A DNA stretch of 64,000 nt from Rhodococcus ruber NBRC 15591 (GTDB lineage Bacteria > Actinomycetota > Actinomycetes > Mycobacteriales > Mycobacteriaceae). Location of the stretch: the NCBI RefSeq assembly GCF_001894945.1, contig NZ_BCXE01000021.1:1-64000 (forward strand), in the 5' to 3' direction. Made by a program: the position numbers and the translations under genes. Of this stretch, positions 1 to 6,854 are shown piece by piece (the stretch's first letter is position 1; the number at the start of each line of letters is the position of its first letter). Below the pieces are notes generated by a model that ran no database searches, had not been told where the DNA came from, and was given only the letters and a program-made list of their open reading frames with translations.

Positions 1-49
1 GGTGTGCCACCCGGACGAGGTCGCCGGTACCGGTCGCCCACACCACTCG

Positions 50-87
50 ACGACGAAGGCCCTCCCGGTCGGGAGGGCCTTCGTCGT
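50..87. terminator. Bidirectional intrinsic terminator hairpin
   Basis: A perfect 17-bp inverted repeat (50-66 pairs with 71-87) with a 4-nt GGTC loop lies just past the stop of the LeuA-domain gene. The outer stem is A/T-containing (ACGACGAAGG, CCTTCGTCGT), so a short U-rich stretch appears in either direction. It probably ends the minus-strand transcript and any plus-strand gene located left of the window. Confidence 0.75.
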
Positions 88-99
88 GTCACCGCTCCC

Positions 100-612
100 T
101 CAGCGGGAAGCGTGCAGCCGGTTGGCTCCCGCGATCATCGCGCGCAGTGCCGATTCGGTTCCGGTCGCCGCGGCACCCATGCTCCAGAGCCGGCGCCCGT
201 CCGCCTCGCACAGCAGGAATGTCGTGTGGGTGTCGCCGAGGTCGAACTGGTGGAACGAGAGAATCTCGAGCGGCATCCCGAGGGTGTGCATCATGACGGT
301 CATGGCGGACACCGGACCGGTGGCCGTCGCCGCCGCCGTGTGGATGGTCTCTCCCACGCCGAAAGTGGCCTCGAAGTTCCGCCGACCGGCGCACGGAGCC
401 CCGGCCGACCAGCCACCGAGACGGACCGGCCCGTGCGGTGCATAGGTCGCGGTGAACTCGGTCCAGCTCGTGCCGAGCGCCTCGGCACGCAACTCGCGCG
501 GCAGGGATCGTCCGTAGCGGGCGGCGAACGGATCGATCGGCGCCGAGTATGCGGTCTCCGCGTCGCCGGCGGCGTAGGAGGTGCGGGGAGCGGTGGAGGT
601 GAAGGCGTTCAT
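100..612 (-). CDS. Stand-alone LeuA allosteric (regulatory) domain protein
   Basis: The 170-residue product resembles only the C-terminal leucine-binding/dimerisation domain of 2-isopropylmalate synthase. The last about 85 residues follow that fold's pattern: a GPVSAM segment, then LGMPLEILSF, a strand with LWSMG, and a final helix ESALRAMIAGANRL. There is no TIM barrel and no HxH metal site, so it cannot be a synthase itself. It might modulate full-length LeuA by hetero-association or act as a free amino-acid sensor; both are inferences. The ATG at 612-610 is the only good start and has no strong Shine-Dalgarno. A short ORF rich in Val/Leu codons and a hairpin lie upstream (685-726, 666-696), which suggests control by branched-chain amino acid supply. 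A terminator follows at 50-87. Confidence 0.65.
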   Translation of the reverse strand: MNAFTSTAPRTSYAAGDAETAYSAPIDPFAARYGRSLPRELRAEALGTSWTEFTATYAPHGPVRLGGWSAGAPCAGRRNFEATFGVGETIHTAAATATGPVSAMTVMMHTLGMPLEILSFHQFDLGDTHTTFLLCEADGRRLWSMGAAATGTESALRAMIAGANRLHASR

Positions 613-665
613 CGTAGGAGGTCTTCCGCGTGAAGGGAGGACCGACAGGTAGCTCGACGACCCGC

Positions 666-696
666 AGCGAGGGGTCGGTCCGAATCAGACCCCGCT
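666..696 (-). promoter_or_regulatory. Attenuator-type hairpin overlapping leader ORF stop
   Basis: Plus-strand 666-676 (AGCG, bulged A, GGGGTC) pairs with 688-696 (GACCCCGCT), giving about nine G/C-rich pairs. On the minus strand the 5' arm is the last codons of the 13-residue leader ORF and the loop contains its TGA. A ribosome reaching the stop would cover the 5' arm and keep the hairpin open, so translation of the leader and folding are mutually exclusive. No U-tract follows, so it may act through translation or Rho rather than as an intrinsic terminator. Confidence 0.45.
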
Positions 697-726
697 ACGG
701 CGGTGAACTACGAGTACGCGCTTCAT
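685..726 (-). CDS. Leader peptide MKRVLVVHRRSGV, candidate amino-acid attenuator
   Basis: A 13-codon ORF, ATG at 726-724 and TGA at 687-685, encodes MKRVLVVHRRSGV. Residues 4-7 are Val-Leu-Val-Val, a cluster of branched-chain amino acid codons as used in ilv/leu attenuation. A promoter with good hexamers and a 17-bp spacer ends only 8 nt before the ATG, so the transcript would start at or next to the start codon (leaderless), as is common for actinobacterial regulatory uORFs. The downstream gene encodes a LeuA regulatory domain, which fits the codon content. The call rests on codon content, promoter placement and the hairpin; conservation has not been tested. Confidence 0.5.
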   Translation of the reverse strand: MKRVLVVHRRSGV

Positions 727-734
727 GAGAGCCC

Positions 735-763
735 ACAGTAGAGCGTTGCCCGGCGGAAGGCAA
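735..763 (-). promoter_or_regulatory. Promoter of leader peptide / LeuA-domain gene
   Basis: On the minus strand TTGCCT (763-758) is followed by a 17-nt spacer and TACTGT (740-735), close to the SigA consensus. The predicted start site is about 725-728, at the leader ORF's ATG. Confidence 0.6.
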
Positions 764-806
764 CCACCCGGACGGCCGGCCCGTGACCCAACCGTGACCA
801 CCCCGG

Positions 807-836
807 TTGGAACCTGAGGGATTCCTCATGTATTGT
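807..836 (+). promoter_or_regulatory. Promoter of the 6C small RNA
   Basis: TTGGAA (807-812), an 18-nt spacer and TATTGT (831-836) predict a start at about 842-843, immediately before the first C-loop hairpin of the 6C RNA. It is divergent from the leader-peptide promoter at 735-763, about 45 bp away. Confidence 0.6.
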
Positions 837-841
837 CGGAG

Positions 842-905
842 ATGCCATCCCCCCGATGGTAATGAACCCCAGCCATGACCCCCCATCCAAGGCTGGGGTT
901 CAGCC
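842..905 (+). ncRNA. 6C small RNA
   Basis: There are two adjacent stem-loops, each displaying exactly six consecutive cytosines. The first stem is CCATC (845-849) with GATGG (855-859); the C-run is 849-854. The second is a perfect 12-bp stem, TGAACCCCAGCC (863-874) with GGCTGGGGTTCA (891-902), and a 16-nt loop holding C6 at 879-884. This is the defining architecture of the actinobacterial 6C RNA family (B11 of M. tuberculosis), reported to regulate by C-loop pairing to G-rich target mRNA sites, often near Shine-Dalgarno sequences. A SigA-like promoter (807-836) places the 5' end at about 842. The 3' end is uncertain because no U-tract follows the second hairpin. Confidence 0.85.
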
Positions 906-977
906 ATTTCCGGACGTCGAACGGATACCTGCCCCGACCGTCGGCGCGGTGCCCCGCCGAGTGATCTACTGGTTCCC

Positions 978-1538
978 ATGTCCACTCCGTCACTCGAGGA
1001 ATCGACCGCGAACGTCTCCGTCGAGCAGGCCGGCATCTGGGATGCCGAGACCATCGCCGATGTCGCAGCCACCACGTTCCCCCTGGCCTGCCCGGCCGAC
1101 GCCTCCCAGGAGGACATCGCCGCGTTCATCGACGACACCCTCTCGGCGGAACGGTTCAGCGAGTACCTCACCGACCCGACCCGCATCGTGCTCAAGGCGA
1201 CCGTCGGCGGCGAGATCGTGGGCTACCTCATGGCCGTCGATGCCGAACCGACGGACCCGGAAGTCCGTGAAGCCGTGACCGCGCTGCCCACCACCGAGAT
1301 CAGCAAGCTCTACGTGCTGCCGGGCAAGCACGGCACCGGAGTGGCGGCGGCCCTGATGGCTGCCGTCGTCGAGCATGCCCGGGCAGCCGGCTGCCGGGGG
1401 CTGTGGCTGGGGGTCAACCAGCAGAACTCTCGGGCCCGGCGGTTCTACGCCAAGAACGAGTTCGAGGTCGTGGGAACGCGCACGTTCCAGGTCGGCTCGC
1501 AGACCCATCACGACTACGTCATGCAACGCACCCTGTGA
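978..1538 (+). CDS. GNAT family N-acetyltransferase
   Basis: This 186-residue protein has the GNAT fold: the KLYVLPGKHGTGVAAALM stretch is the strand-4/helix-3 acetyl-CoA pyrophosphate loop (R/Q-x-x-G-x-G/A type, here GKHGTGVA), and the C-terminus has the typical GLWLGV...ARRFYAKNEFEVVG signature. The substrate cannot be predicted. Position and size match M. tuberculosis Rv2669. TCTACT (965-970) lies 7 nt before the ATG and there is no Shine-Dalgarno, so the message is probably leaderless. It is read away from the 6C RNA in the same direction, so read-through from the sRNA is possible. Confidence 0.85.
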   Translation: MSTPSLEESTANVSVEQAGIWDAETIADVAATTFPLACPADASQEDIAAFIDDTLSAERFSEYLTDPTRIVLKATVGGEIVGYLMAVDAEPTDPEVREAVTALPTTEISKLYVLPGKHGTGVAAALMAAVVEHARAAGCRGLWLGVNQQNSRARRFYAKNEFEVVGTRTFQVGSQTHHDYVMQRTL

Positions 1539-1580
1539 CGCGCGGACCCCGCCTGCGGCGGGGGCAGCCGGGAACCCGAC

Positions 1581-2597
1581 TCAGCTGGCGGCGGTCTCGA
1601 ACCGCGACAGCGCCAACAGGCGCGAGGTCGCACGCAGGTACTTCTTGCGGTAGCCGCCGGCGAGCATCTCGTCGGTGAAGATCTCGTCCAGCTTCGCGCC
1701 GGCGACGGTCACCGGAATGCTCGCGTCGTAGAGCCGGTCGGCGAGCACCACCAGACGCAGCGCCACGGACTGGTCGTGGGCGGCATGAACCCCGTTGAGG
1801 AAGACGGCCGCGACGCCCTCGACGAGCTTGCCGTACCGGGACGGATGCAGCGTGCTCAGGTGCGCGCACAGCTCGTCGAAGTCGTCGAGGGTGGCGCCGG
1901 GGACCGCATCGGCGCGATCGAGCAGCTCCTCGGAGCTGATCGGGTCCGGGGCCGGCGGCAGGTCGCGATGGCGGTAGTCGGGACCGTCCACGCGGATGGT
2001 CTCGAAGATCGAGGCGAGCTTCTTGATCTCGCGCAGGAAGTCCTGCGCCGCGAATCGCCCCTCTCCCAGCTGCCCGGGCAGGGTGTTGGACGTGGCGACG
2101 ATGGACACGCCCCGCGCCGAGAGTTCGGTCAGCAGGCGGGAGACCAGCATCGTGTCGCCCGGGTCGTCGAGCTCGAACTCGTCGATGCACAGCACGCTGT
2201 GGCCGGACAGCTCCTCGACGGCCTTGTTGAAGCCGAGAGCGCCGACGACGTGGGTCAGCTCCACGAAGGTGCCGAACGCCTTCGGCGACGGCGCCGCGTG
2301 GAAGATCGAGGCCAGCAGGTGGGTCTTGCCGACGCCGAAGCCGCCGTCGAGGTAGAGACCGGCGCCGGTGGACGGCGCCTTCCGTCCGAACAGGCCGCGC
2401 CGGCCGCCACCCCGGATCTTCGCGATCTTGTGGGCGAACTCCTCCGCCGTCGCGACAGCGGTCGCCTGGCTCGGCTCGTTCGGATCGGGGATGTAGGACG
2501 CGAAGCTCACGTCGTCGAACATCGCGGGCGGAACCATCTGGGCCACCAGTTGGTCGGACGGCACCACGGGATTGCGATCGACGAGACGTTCGTGCAT
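1581..2597 (-). CDS. zapE: ZapE/AFG1-type P-loop ATPase
   Basis: A 338-residue AAA-like ATPase. Walker A is GGFGVGKT (residues 85-92) and Walker B is VLCIDEF (135-141). The segments LYLDGGFGVGKTHL and FVELTHVVGALGF are characteristic of the AFG1/ZapE family. E. coli ZapE interacts with the divisome and mitochondrial AFG1 acts in protein quality control; the actinobacterial role is unknown. The start at 2597 begins MHERLVDRNP, at the usual family N-terminus. The gene is convergent with the GNAT gene (42 bp between stops) and corresponds in position to M. tuberculosis Rv2670c. The family assignment is secure, the cell-division role is inference. Confidence 0.85.
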   Translation of the reverse strand: MHERLVDRNPVVPSDQLVAQMVPPAMFDDVSFASYIPDPNEPSQATAVATAEEFAHKIAKIRGGGRRGLFGRKAPSTGAGLYLDGGFGVGKTHLLASIFHAAPSPKAFGTFVELTHVVGALGFNKAVEELSGHSVLCIDEFELDDPGDTMLVSRLLTELSARGVSIVATSNTLPGQLGEGRFAAQDFLREIKKLASIFETIRVDGPDYRHRDLPPAPDPISSEELLDRADAVPGATLDDFDELCAHLSTLHPSRYGKLVEGVAAVFLNGVHAAHDQSVALRLVVLADRLYDASIPVTVAGAKLDEIFTDEMLAGGYRKKYLRATSRLLALSRFETAAS

Positions 2598-2750
2598 TTC
2601 TCCAGGGTAGGGCCGTCGCTCGAGGCGACCGGTACACCCGGGGCAGATTGCGACCTACTTCACACCACGTACACCTGATCGTCACATCCGGCGGATCGGA
2701 CGATCCGGTCACGTGCGCGGGCCCGCGCACCGACCTGGCAGGCTGTGCGC

Positions 2751-4307
2751 ATGCGCAGAACCCGTGTGCTCACCGTGGGCATCGTCGTGCTCGGAACGAT
2801 GACCGCCGCGTGCGGGGCGGGCCCTTCGGTACGCCCCGACGTCGCGGTAGTGCAGGAGGCGGACGGCCGGGCCACTCCCACCGGCGAGGATCCGGCCCTC
2901 GCCCCGGAGCTACCGGTGCCGGCCCGGGACCTGGACTGGCGCGACTGCACCGCCGACACCCTCGCCGCCCAGCAGCTGCCGCCGGGACCCACCGGTCTCG
3001 TCCTCGAATGCGCCCAGCTTCCCGCTGCGATCGACGCCACAGGCACCGTGCCGGGTTCGTTTCCGCTCGACGTGCTGCGCGCCCGGCTGGCACAGACTCC
3101 CACCGATGCGGCCCCGCTCGTCATGACGACGGGCGCGGACATGCCCTCCTCGGGGGCGCTGGCCGCACTGTCGACCGGCTCGCTCGCCGAACTCGTGGCC
3201 TCCCGGCCGATCATCGCGGTGGATCGGCGCGGCCTCGGCGCCTCCCAGCCGATCGAGTGCATCTTCGGAGCGGACCGGCGCGCCCTGGCCGACCACGGAC
3301 AGTTCGGCCGCACCGGCGACGGTCCGGAGCGGGTCGCCGAACTCGGGCGGCAGGCCACCATCGCATGCACCGACTACCTGCAGCCGCAGGAACTGCTGTT
3401 CGACGCCGCCCACGCCGCCGACGATCTCGAGCAGCTGCGAACCACGTGGGGCGTCGATCGGATCGGCGTGCTCGGCATCGGCAACGGCGCCACGGTCGCC
3501 CTCGCCTACGCGTCGAAGTACCCGACCACCCTCGGCCGCCTCGTCCTCGACTCCCCCGCCGCCGCGACGGCCGACGCCGAACTGCTGGCCGAGAGCCGGG
3601 TGCGCGGCGCGGAGTCGGCGGTCGACGCGTTCGCCCGCCAGTGCGTCGCGCTGGCGTGCTCGCTGGGGCCGGACCCGCGGGCCGCGCTCGAGGACCTGCA
3701 CGCCCGCGCCGCGACCGGCGCTCTTGCACCGCTCTCGTCGAACGCCCTGCTCACCGCGGTGACGTGGTTTCTGGGAACCCCCCGCAGCGACGCGCAGGCC
3801 CGGGTCCGCGAGCTGTCCGACGCTCTGTCCGCCGCCGGTGCGGGAGACGTGACGCCGATGCTCGAACTCGTCGGCGCCGCCGAGGCCGTGCTGTCGTCCG
3901 ACGGGCAGTTCGTCTCCCGCTGCAGCGACGGTCAGCGATGGCCCACGACGGCCCGGGCCACCGAGCTGCAGCGAACGTGGTCGGCGAACTACCCCCTGTT
4001 CGGCGGCGACAGCGCGGTCGGTCTCACCGCGTGCAGCGCCTGGCCGAGCATGCCGACACCGCCGCTGCCGCCGGAGGTGCGCGTACCCGTGCTGGTGACG
4101 ACGGGTGCCGCCGATCCGCTCGTCGGCAGCGCGGGCCTCGAGTCGGTCACCGGCGCCCTCACCGCCGTCTCGGCCCGGTGGGCGGCGCTGTCCTGGCAGG
4201 GTGCCGGATACTCCGCGGTCCTGCACTCCGGCTGCGTCCAGGCACGCCTGGCGGCCTACCTCGACACCGGTGCCCTGCCGCCGAACGGCAGCCTGTGCCC
4301 GGCGTGA
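2751..4307 (+). CDS. Secreted alpha/beta-hydrolase-like lipoprotein lacking the nucleophile
   Basis: An exported lipoprotein of 518 residues: basic start, hydrophobic stretch and lipobox TAAC with Cys21. The body resembles tripeptidyl-aminopeptidase/SlpD-E type alpha/beta hydrolases with a C-terminal TAP-like domain (acid region around TGAADPL, His in VLHSGC). At the nucleophile elbow, where the family has GxSxG, it reads GIGNG (residues 242-246), so the catalytic Ser is replaced by Gly. It is therefore probably not a peptidase or uses another mechanism. It precedes aftC, as Rv2672 does in M. tuberculosis, suggesting an envelope role. A GTG at 2745 is an alternative start two codons earlier. 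Confidence 0.8.
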   Translation: MRRTRVLTVGIVVLGTMTAACGAGPSVRPDVAVVQEADGRATPTGEDPALAPELPVPARDLDWRDCTADTLAAQQLPPGPTGLVLECAQLPAAIDATGTVPGSFPLDVLRARLAQTPTDAAPLVMTTGADMPSSGALAALSTGSLAELVASRPIIAVDRRGLGASQPIECIFGADRRALADHGQFGRTGDGPERVAELGRQATIACTDYLQPQELLFDAAHAADDLEQLRTTWGVDRIGVLGIGNGATVALAYASKYPTTLGRLVLDSPAAATADAELLAESRVRGAESAVDAFARQCVALACSLGPDPRAALEDLHARAATGALAPLSSNALLTAVTWFLGTPRSDAQARVRELSDALSAAGAGDVTPMLELVGAAEAVLSSDGQFVSRCSDGQRWPTTARATELQRTWSANYPLFGGDSAVGLTACSAWPSMPTPPLPPEVRVPVLVTTGAADPLVGSAGLESVTGALTAVSARWAALSWQGAGYSAVLHSGCVQARLAAYLDTGALPPNGSLCPA

Positions 4308-4392
4308 ATCAGCGTGCGCCGCGTCCCGGGCCCGGCGCCGTCGGGTGGGGACGGTGGGCGGCCGCTCCCGGCTCTCGGTGTACCGTGCCGTA

Positions 4393-5661
4393 GTGTTCCT
4401 CAGCCGCCTCGAGCCCCGCACCGCCCGCACCACCGCGGAGGTGGTCAAGTGCGTGGTGTGGCCGTTGGCCGTGCTCACGGTGCTGCACCGTGTGGTGGTC
4501 AAAGCCGTCAACGGATTCCGCACCGACGACTTCACTCCCGTCTACAACGCGGCCCTGGCGTTTCTCAACCGCCGGCCGGTGTACACGGCGAACTTCGAGT
4601 GGGTGGACCCGCACTATCTGTACCCCCCGTCCGGGACGTTGCTGATCTCCCCGATCGCGGTAATCGACCCCGAACGCTCCCGGTGGCTGTTCATCATCGC
4701 CAACGCGATCGCGATCATCGTGGCGCTGTACCTGCTGCTGCGAATGTTCGGCTACGGTCTCGACTCGGTGCTCGCCCCGATCCTCCTGTTGGCGGCGTTC
4801 AGTTCCGAGACGGTGACGAACACCCTGGTCTTCACCAACATCAACGGCCTCGTCCTGCTCGGCGAGGTCGCCTTCCTGACGCTGTTGCTGAGCCGGCGCG
4901 ATCTGTGGGCGGGCGTCGCGATCGGGTTGACGTTCGCGGTCAAACCGATCCTCGCGCCCCTGCTGCTGATTCCGTTCGTGCGCCGGCAGTGGAAGGTGTT
5001 CGCCACTGCCGCGGCGGTGCCGCTCGGCCTGACGCTCGTCGCGTGGCCGCTCTCGGTGGACGCCTGGGCGTTCGTCGAGCGCACCACGCCGTACCTGTTC
5101 GAGGCACGCGACTACTTCAACAGCGCCATCGTCGGCAACGGCATGTACTACGGCCTGCCGGCGTGGCTGATCCTCGGGCTGCGCGTCGTCCTGGGCCTCA
5201 TGGTCGTCGTCTCGCTGTGGCTGCTGTACCGGTACTGCCGCCACGACGAGCTCTTCTTCGTCGGCACGAGCACGGGGGTGTTGCTCACCGCGTCGTTCCT
5301 GCTCGGTTCGCTCGGCCAGATGTACTACTCGATGATGCTGTTCCCGTTGCTGATGACGGTCGTGTTGCCCAATTCGGTGATGCGGAACTGGCCGGCCTGG
5401 CTGGCGGTCTACGGCTTCATGAGCTACGACAGCTGGCTGTCGGGGCGGTGGCCGGAGGCCGGGCGCGCCGCCGAGTACATGAAGACGACGTTCGGGTGGT
5501 CGCTGCTGCTCATCGTGATCTTCGCCGTGCTGCTCGACCGCTATCTGGCCGCCCGGCGGGAGGGCCGGCTGGCGGACGGCATCGAACCGTCGTTCCTGTT
5601 GCCGGCACACGAGCCCGCACCGCAGGGCGAGCTCGTGGCGACGAACCGCGGTGACGGCTAG
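4393..5661 (+). CDS. aftC: Alpha-(1->3)-arabinofuranosyltransferase AftC (GT87)
   Basis: A polytopic membrane glycosyltransferase (422 residues, about ten hydrophobic segments). Near the N-terminus FRTDDFTPVYNAA carries the acidic pair typical of the GT-C catalytic loop facing the periplasm. AftC uses decaprenyl-phosphoryl-arabinose to create the alpha-1,3 branch of arabinogalactan and lipoarabinomannan. Identification rests on length, topology and placement between the Rv2672-like lipoprotein and msrB, the same order as in M. tuberculosis. Start: GTG 4393 is chosen because TACCGT (4381-4386) lies 6 nt upstream (leaderless); GTG 4378 is possible. The C-terminal about 40 residues are a cytoplasmic tail. 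Confidence 0.85.
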   Translation: MFLSRLEPRTARTTAEVVKCVVWPLAVLTVLHRVVVKAVNGFRTDDFTPVYNAALAFLNRRPVYTANFEWVDPHYLYPPSGTLLISPIAVIDPERSRWLFIIANAIAIIVALYLLLRMFGYGLDSVLAPILLLAAFSSETVTNTLVFTNINGLVLLGEVAFLTLLLSRRDLWAGVAIGLTFAVKPILAPLLLIPFVRRQWKVFATAAAVPLGLTLVAWPLSVDAWAFVERTTPYLFEARDYFNSAIVGNGMYYGLPAWLILGLRVVLGLMVVVSLWLLYRYCRHDELFFVGTSTGVLLTASFLLGSLGQMYYSMMLFPLLMTVVLPNSVMRNWPAWLAVYGFMSYDSWLSGRWPEAGRAAEYMKTTFGWSLLLIVIFAVLLDRYLAARREGRLADGIEPSFLLPAHEPAPQGELVATNRGDG

Positions 5662-5671
5662 CGTGGAGTTC

Positions 5672-6100
5672 ATGGCTGACGCTGTCCCGACCGAACCCGC
5701 GCCGAAGGTATCCCGCAGCGACGACGAATGGCGCGCCCGCCTCACCGCCGCGGAGTACGCGGTGCTGCGGCAGGCCGGCACCGAGCGGCCCTTCGTCGGC
5801 GAATACACCGACACGGAGACCGAGGGTGTGTACGAGTGCCGCGCCTGCGGAGCCGAACTGTTCCGCAGCACCGAGAAGTTCCATTCGCACTGCGGGTGGC
5901 CCTCGTTCTTCGACCCGGCGTCGAGTGACGCGGTGATCCTGCGCTCCGACACGTCCCTCGGCATGCGCCGGGTGGAGGTACTGTGCGCGTCCTGCCACAG
6001 CCATCTCGGGCACGTGTTCGAGGGCGAGGGGTACCCGACTCCGACGGATCAGCGGTACTGCATCAACTCGATCTCCCTGCGCCTGGTTCCGAGGGACTGA
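5672..6100 (+). CDS. msrB: Methionine-R-sulfoxide reductase MsrB
   Basis: A complete 142-residue MsrB. It has the zinc site Cys56/Cys59 (CRAC) and Cys105/Cys108 (CASC), the CGWPSFF motif with Cys74 as probable resolving residue, and the catalytic Cys130 in RYCINS. It reduces Met-R-sulfoxide in proteins with thioredoxin. ATG 5672 is preferred over GTG 5651, which would start inside aftC. The last 38 bp overlap the 3' end of the convergent HAD gene, so both messages are complementary at their ends. A BisC-type enzyme able to reduce free Met sulfoxide lies 2 kb downstream. Confidence 0.95.
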   Translation: MADAVPTEPAPKVSRSDDEWRARLTAAEYAVLRQAGTERPFVGEYTDTETEGVYECRACGAELFRSTEKFHSHCGWPSFFDPASSDAVILRSDTSLGMRRVEVLCASCHSHLGHVFEGEGYPTPTDQRYCINSISLRLVPRD

Positions 6101-6788
6101 GGCCCGCCGCGAACAACGCGCGCCACAGTCCGCGGCGACGCTCGGCGGTGGGCAGCGGCTCGACGAGGGCGAAGGAGCAGCCGATGCGGCGGGCCGCACC
6201 GTCGGCTTCCTCACTGTCGCCCACCATCAGGGTGCGCTCCGGGGACACCCCGAGCGCCGCGGTCGCGTGCCGGAAGATCTCCGGCTCCGGTTTGACCGCG
6301 CCGACTTCGAAGGAAAGCACGAACTCCGACACCAGATCGTCGATACCGAGCGCCGCGAACGCCGGCCGGATGTCGAAGGCGATGTTGCTCAGCACGGCCA
6401 CCGCGAGGCCCTCGCCGGCGAGCGCCTCGATCACCGGCACCGTGTCCGGGTAGACCGTCCAGCAGCGCGGATCGGTCAGCTTGGTGTACAGGCCGAGGGC
6501 CTGCCCCTCGTCGGCGACTCCGGAACGGCGCAGCACCGTCAGGTATGCGTCCCGGTGCCAGCGGGGGTCGCGGTCGCGGTTGATCCAGGCGTGATGCTCG
6601 GCGGCGTCCATCTCGACGGGCTGACCGGTGGGGGCGGTCATCCGGCGCATCAGCTCGGCCTGCCGGTGCACGTCGAAGGGCTCGCCCCGCTCGTCGGTGA
6701 GGTCGGCCAGCCAGGATTCGTCCTCCTCGAGCCGGAACAACGTGCCGGAGAAGTCGAACAGCACGGCGTCGAACGGTTGAACGTTCAT
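6063..6788 (-). CDS. HAD-superfamily hydrolase
   Basis: A 241-residue haloacid dehalogenase-type protein with a C1 cap. Motif I is LFDFSGTL: Asp12 is the nucleophile, but the +2 acid/base Asp of classical phosphatases is Ser14. Motif II is VLSNIAF, the Lys motif is AVKPEPEIF and motif III is LMVGDSEEADG. The Ser at +2 could mean reduced phosphatase activity or a different reaction; substrate unknown. The ATG at 6788 is chosen because MNVQPFDAVLFDF is a normal HAD N-terminus. It is divergent from ldh (66 bp) and its 3' end overlaps msrB by 38 bp. Confidence 0.85.
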   Translation of the reverse strand: MNVQPFDAVLFDFSGTLFRLEEDESWLADLTDERGEPFDVHRQAELMRRMTAPTGQPVEMDAAEHHAWINRDRDPRWHRDAYLTVLRRSGVADEGQALGLYTKLTDPRCWTVYPDTVPVIEALAGEGLAVAVLSNIAFDIRPAFAALGIDDLVSEFVLSFEVGAVKPEPEIFRHATAALGVSPERTLMVGDSEEADGAARRIGCSFALVEPLPTAERRRGLWRALFAAGLSPSEPGAGRSS

Positions 6789-6854
6789 GATGCGAAGGCT
6801 AACGGCTGCACCGTCGGGGTGCGGATCGAGCGCGGAGCGACGACGATCGAATCC

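Noticed and set aside
4-633. Plus-strand 209-codon ORF
   Set aside because: It is the complement-frame shadow of the minus-strand LeuA-domain gene and is Arg/Gly-rich.
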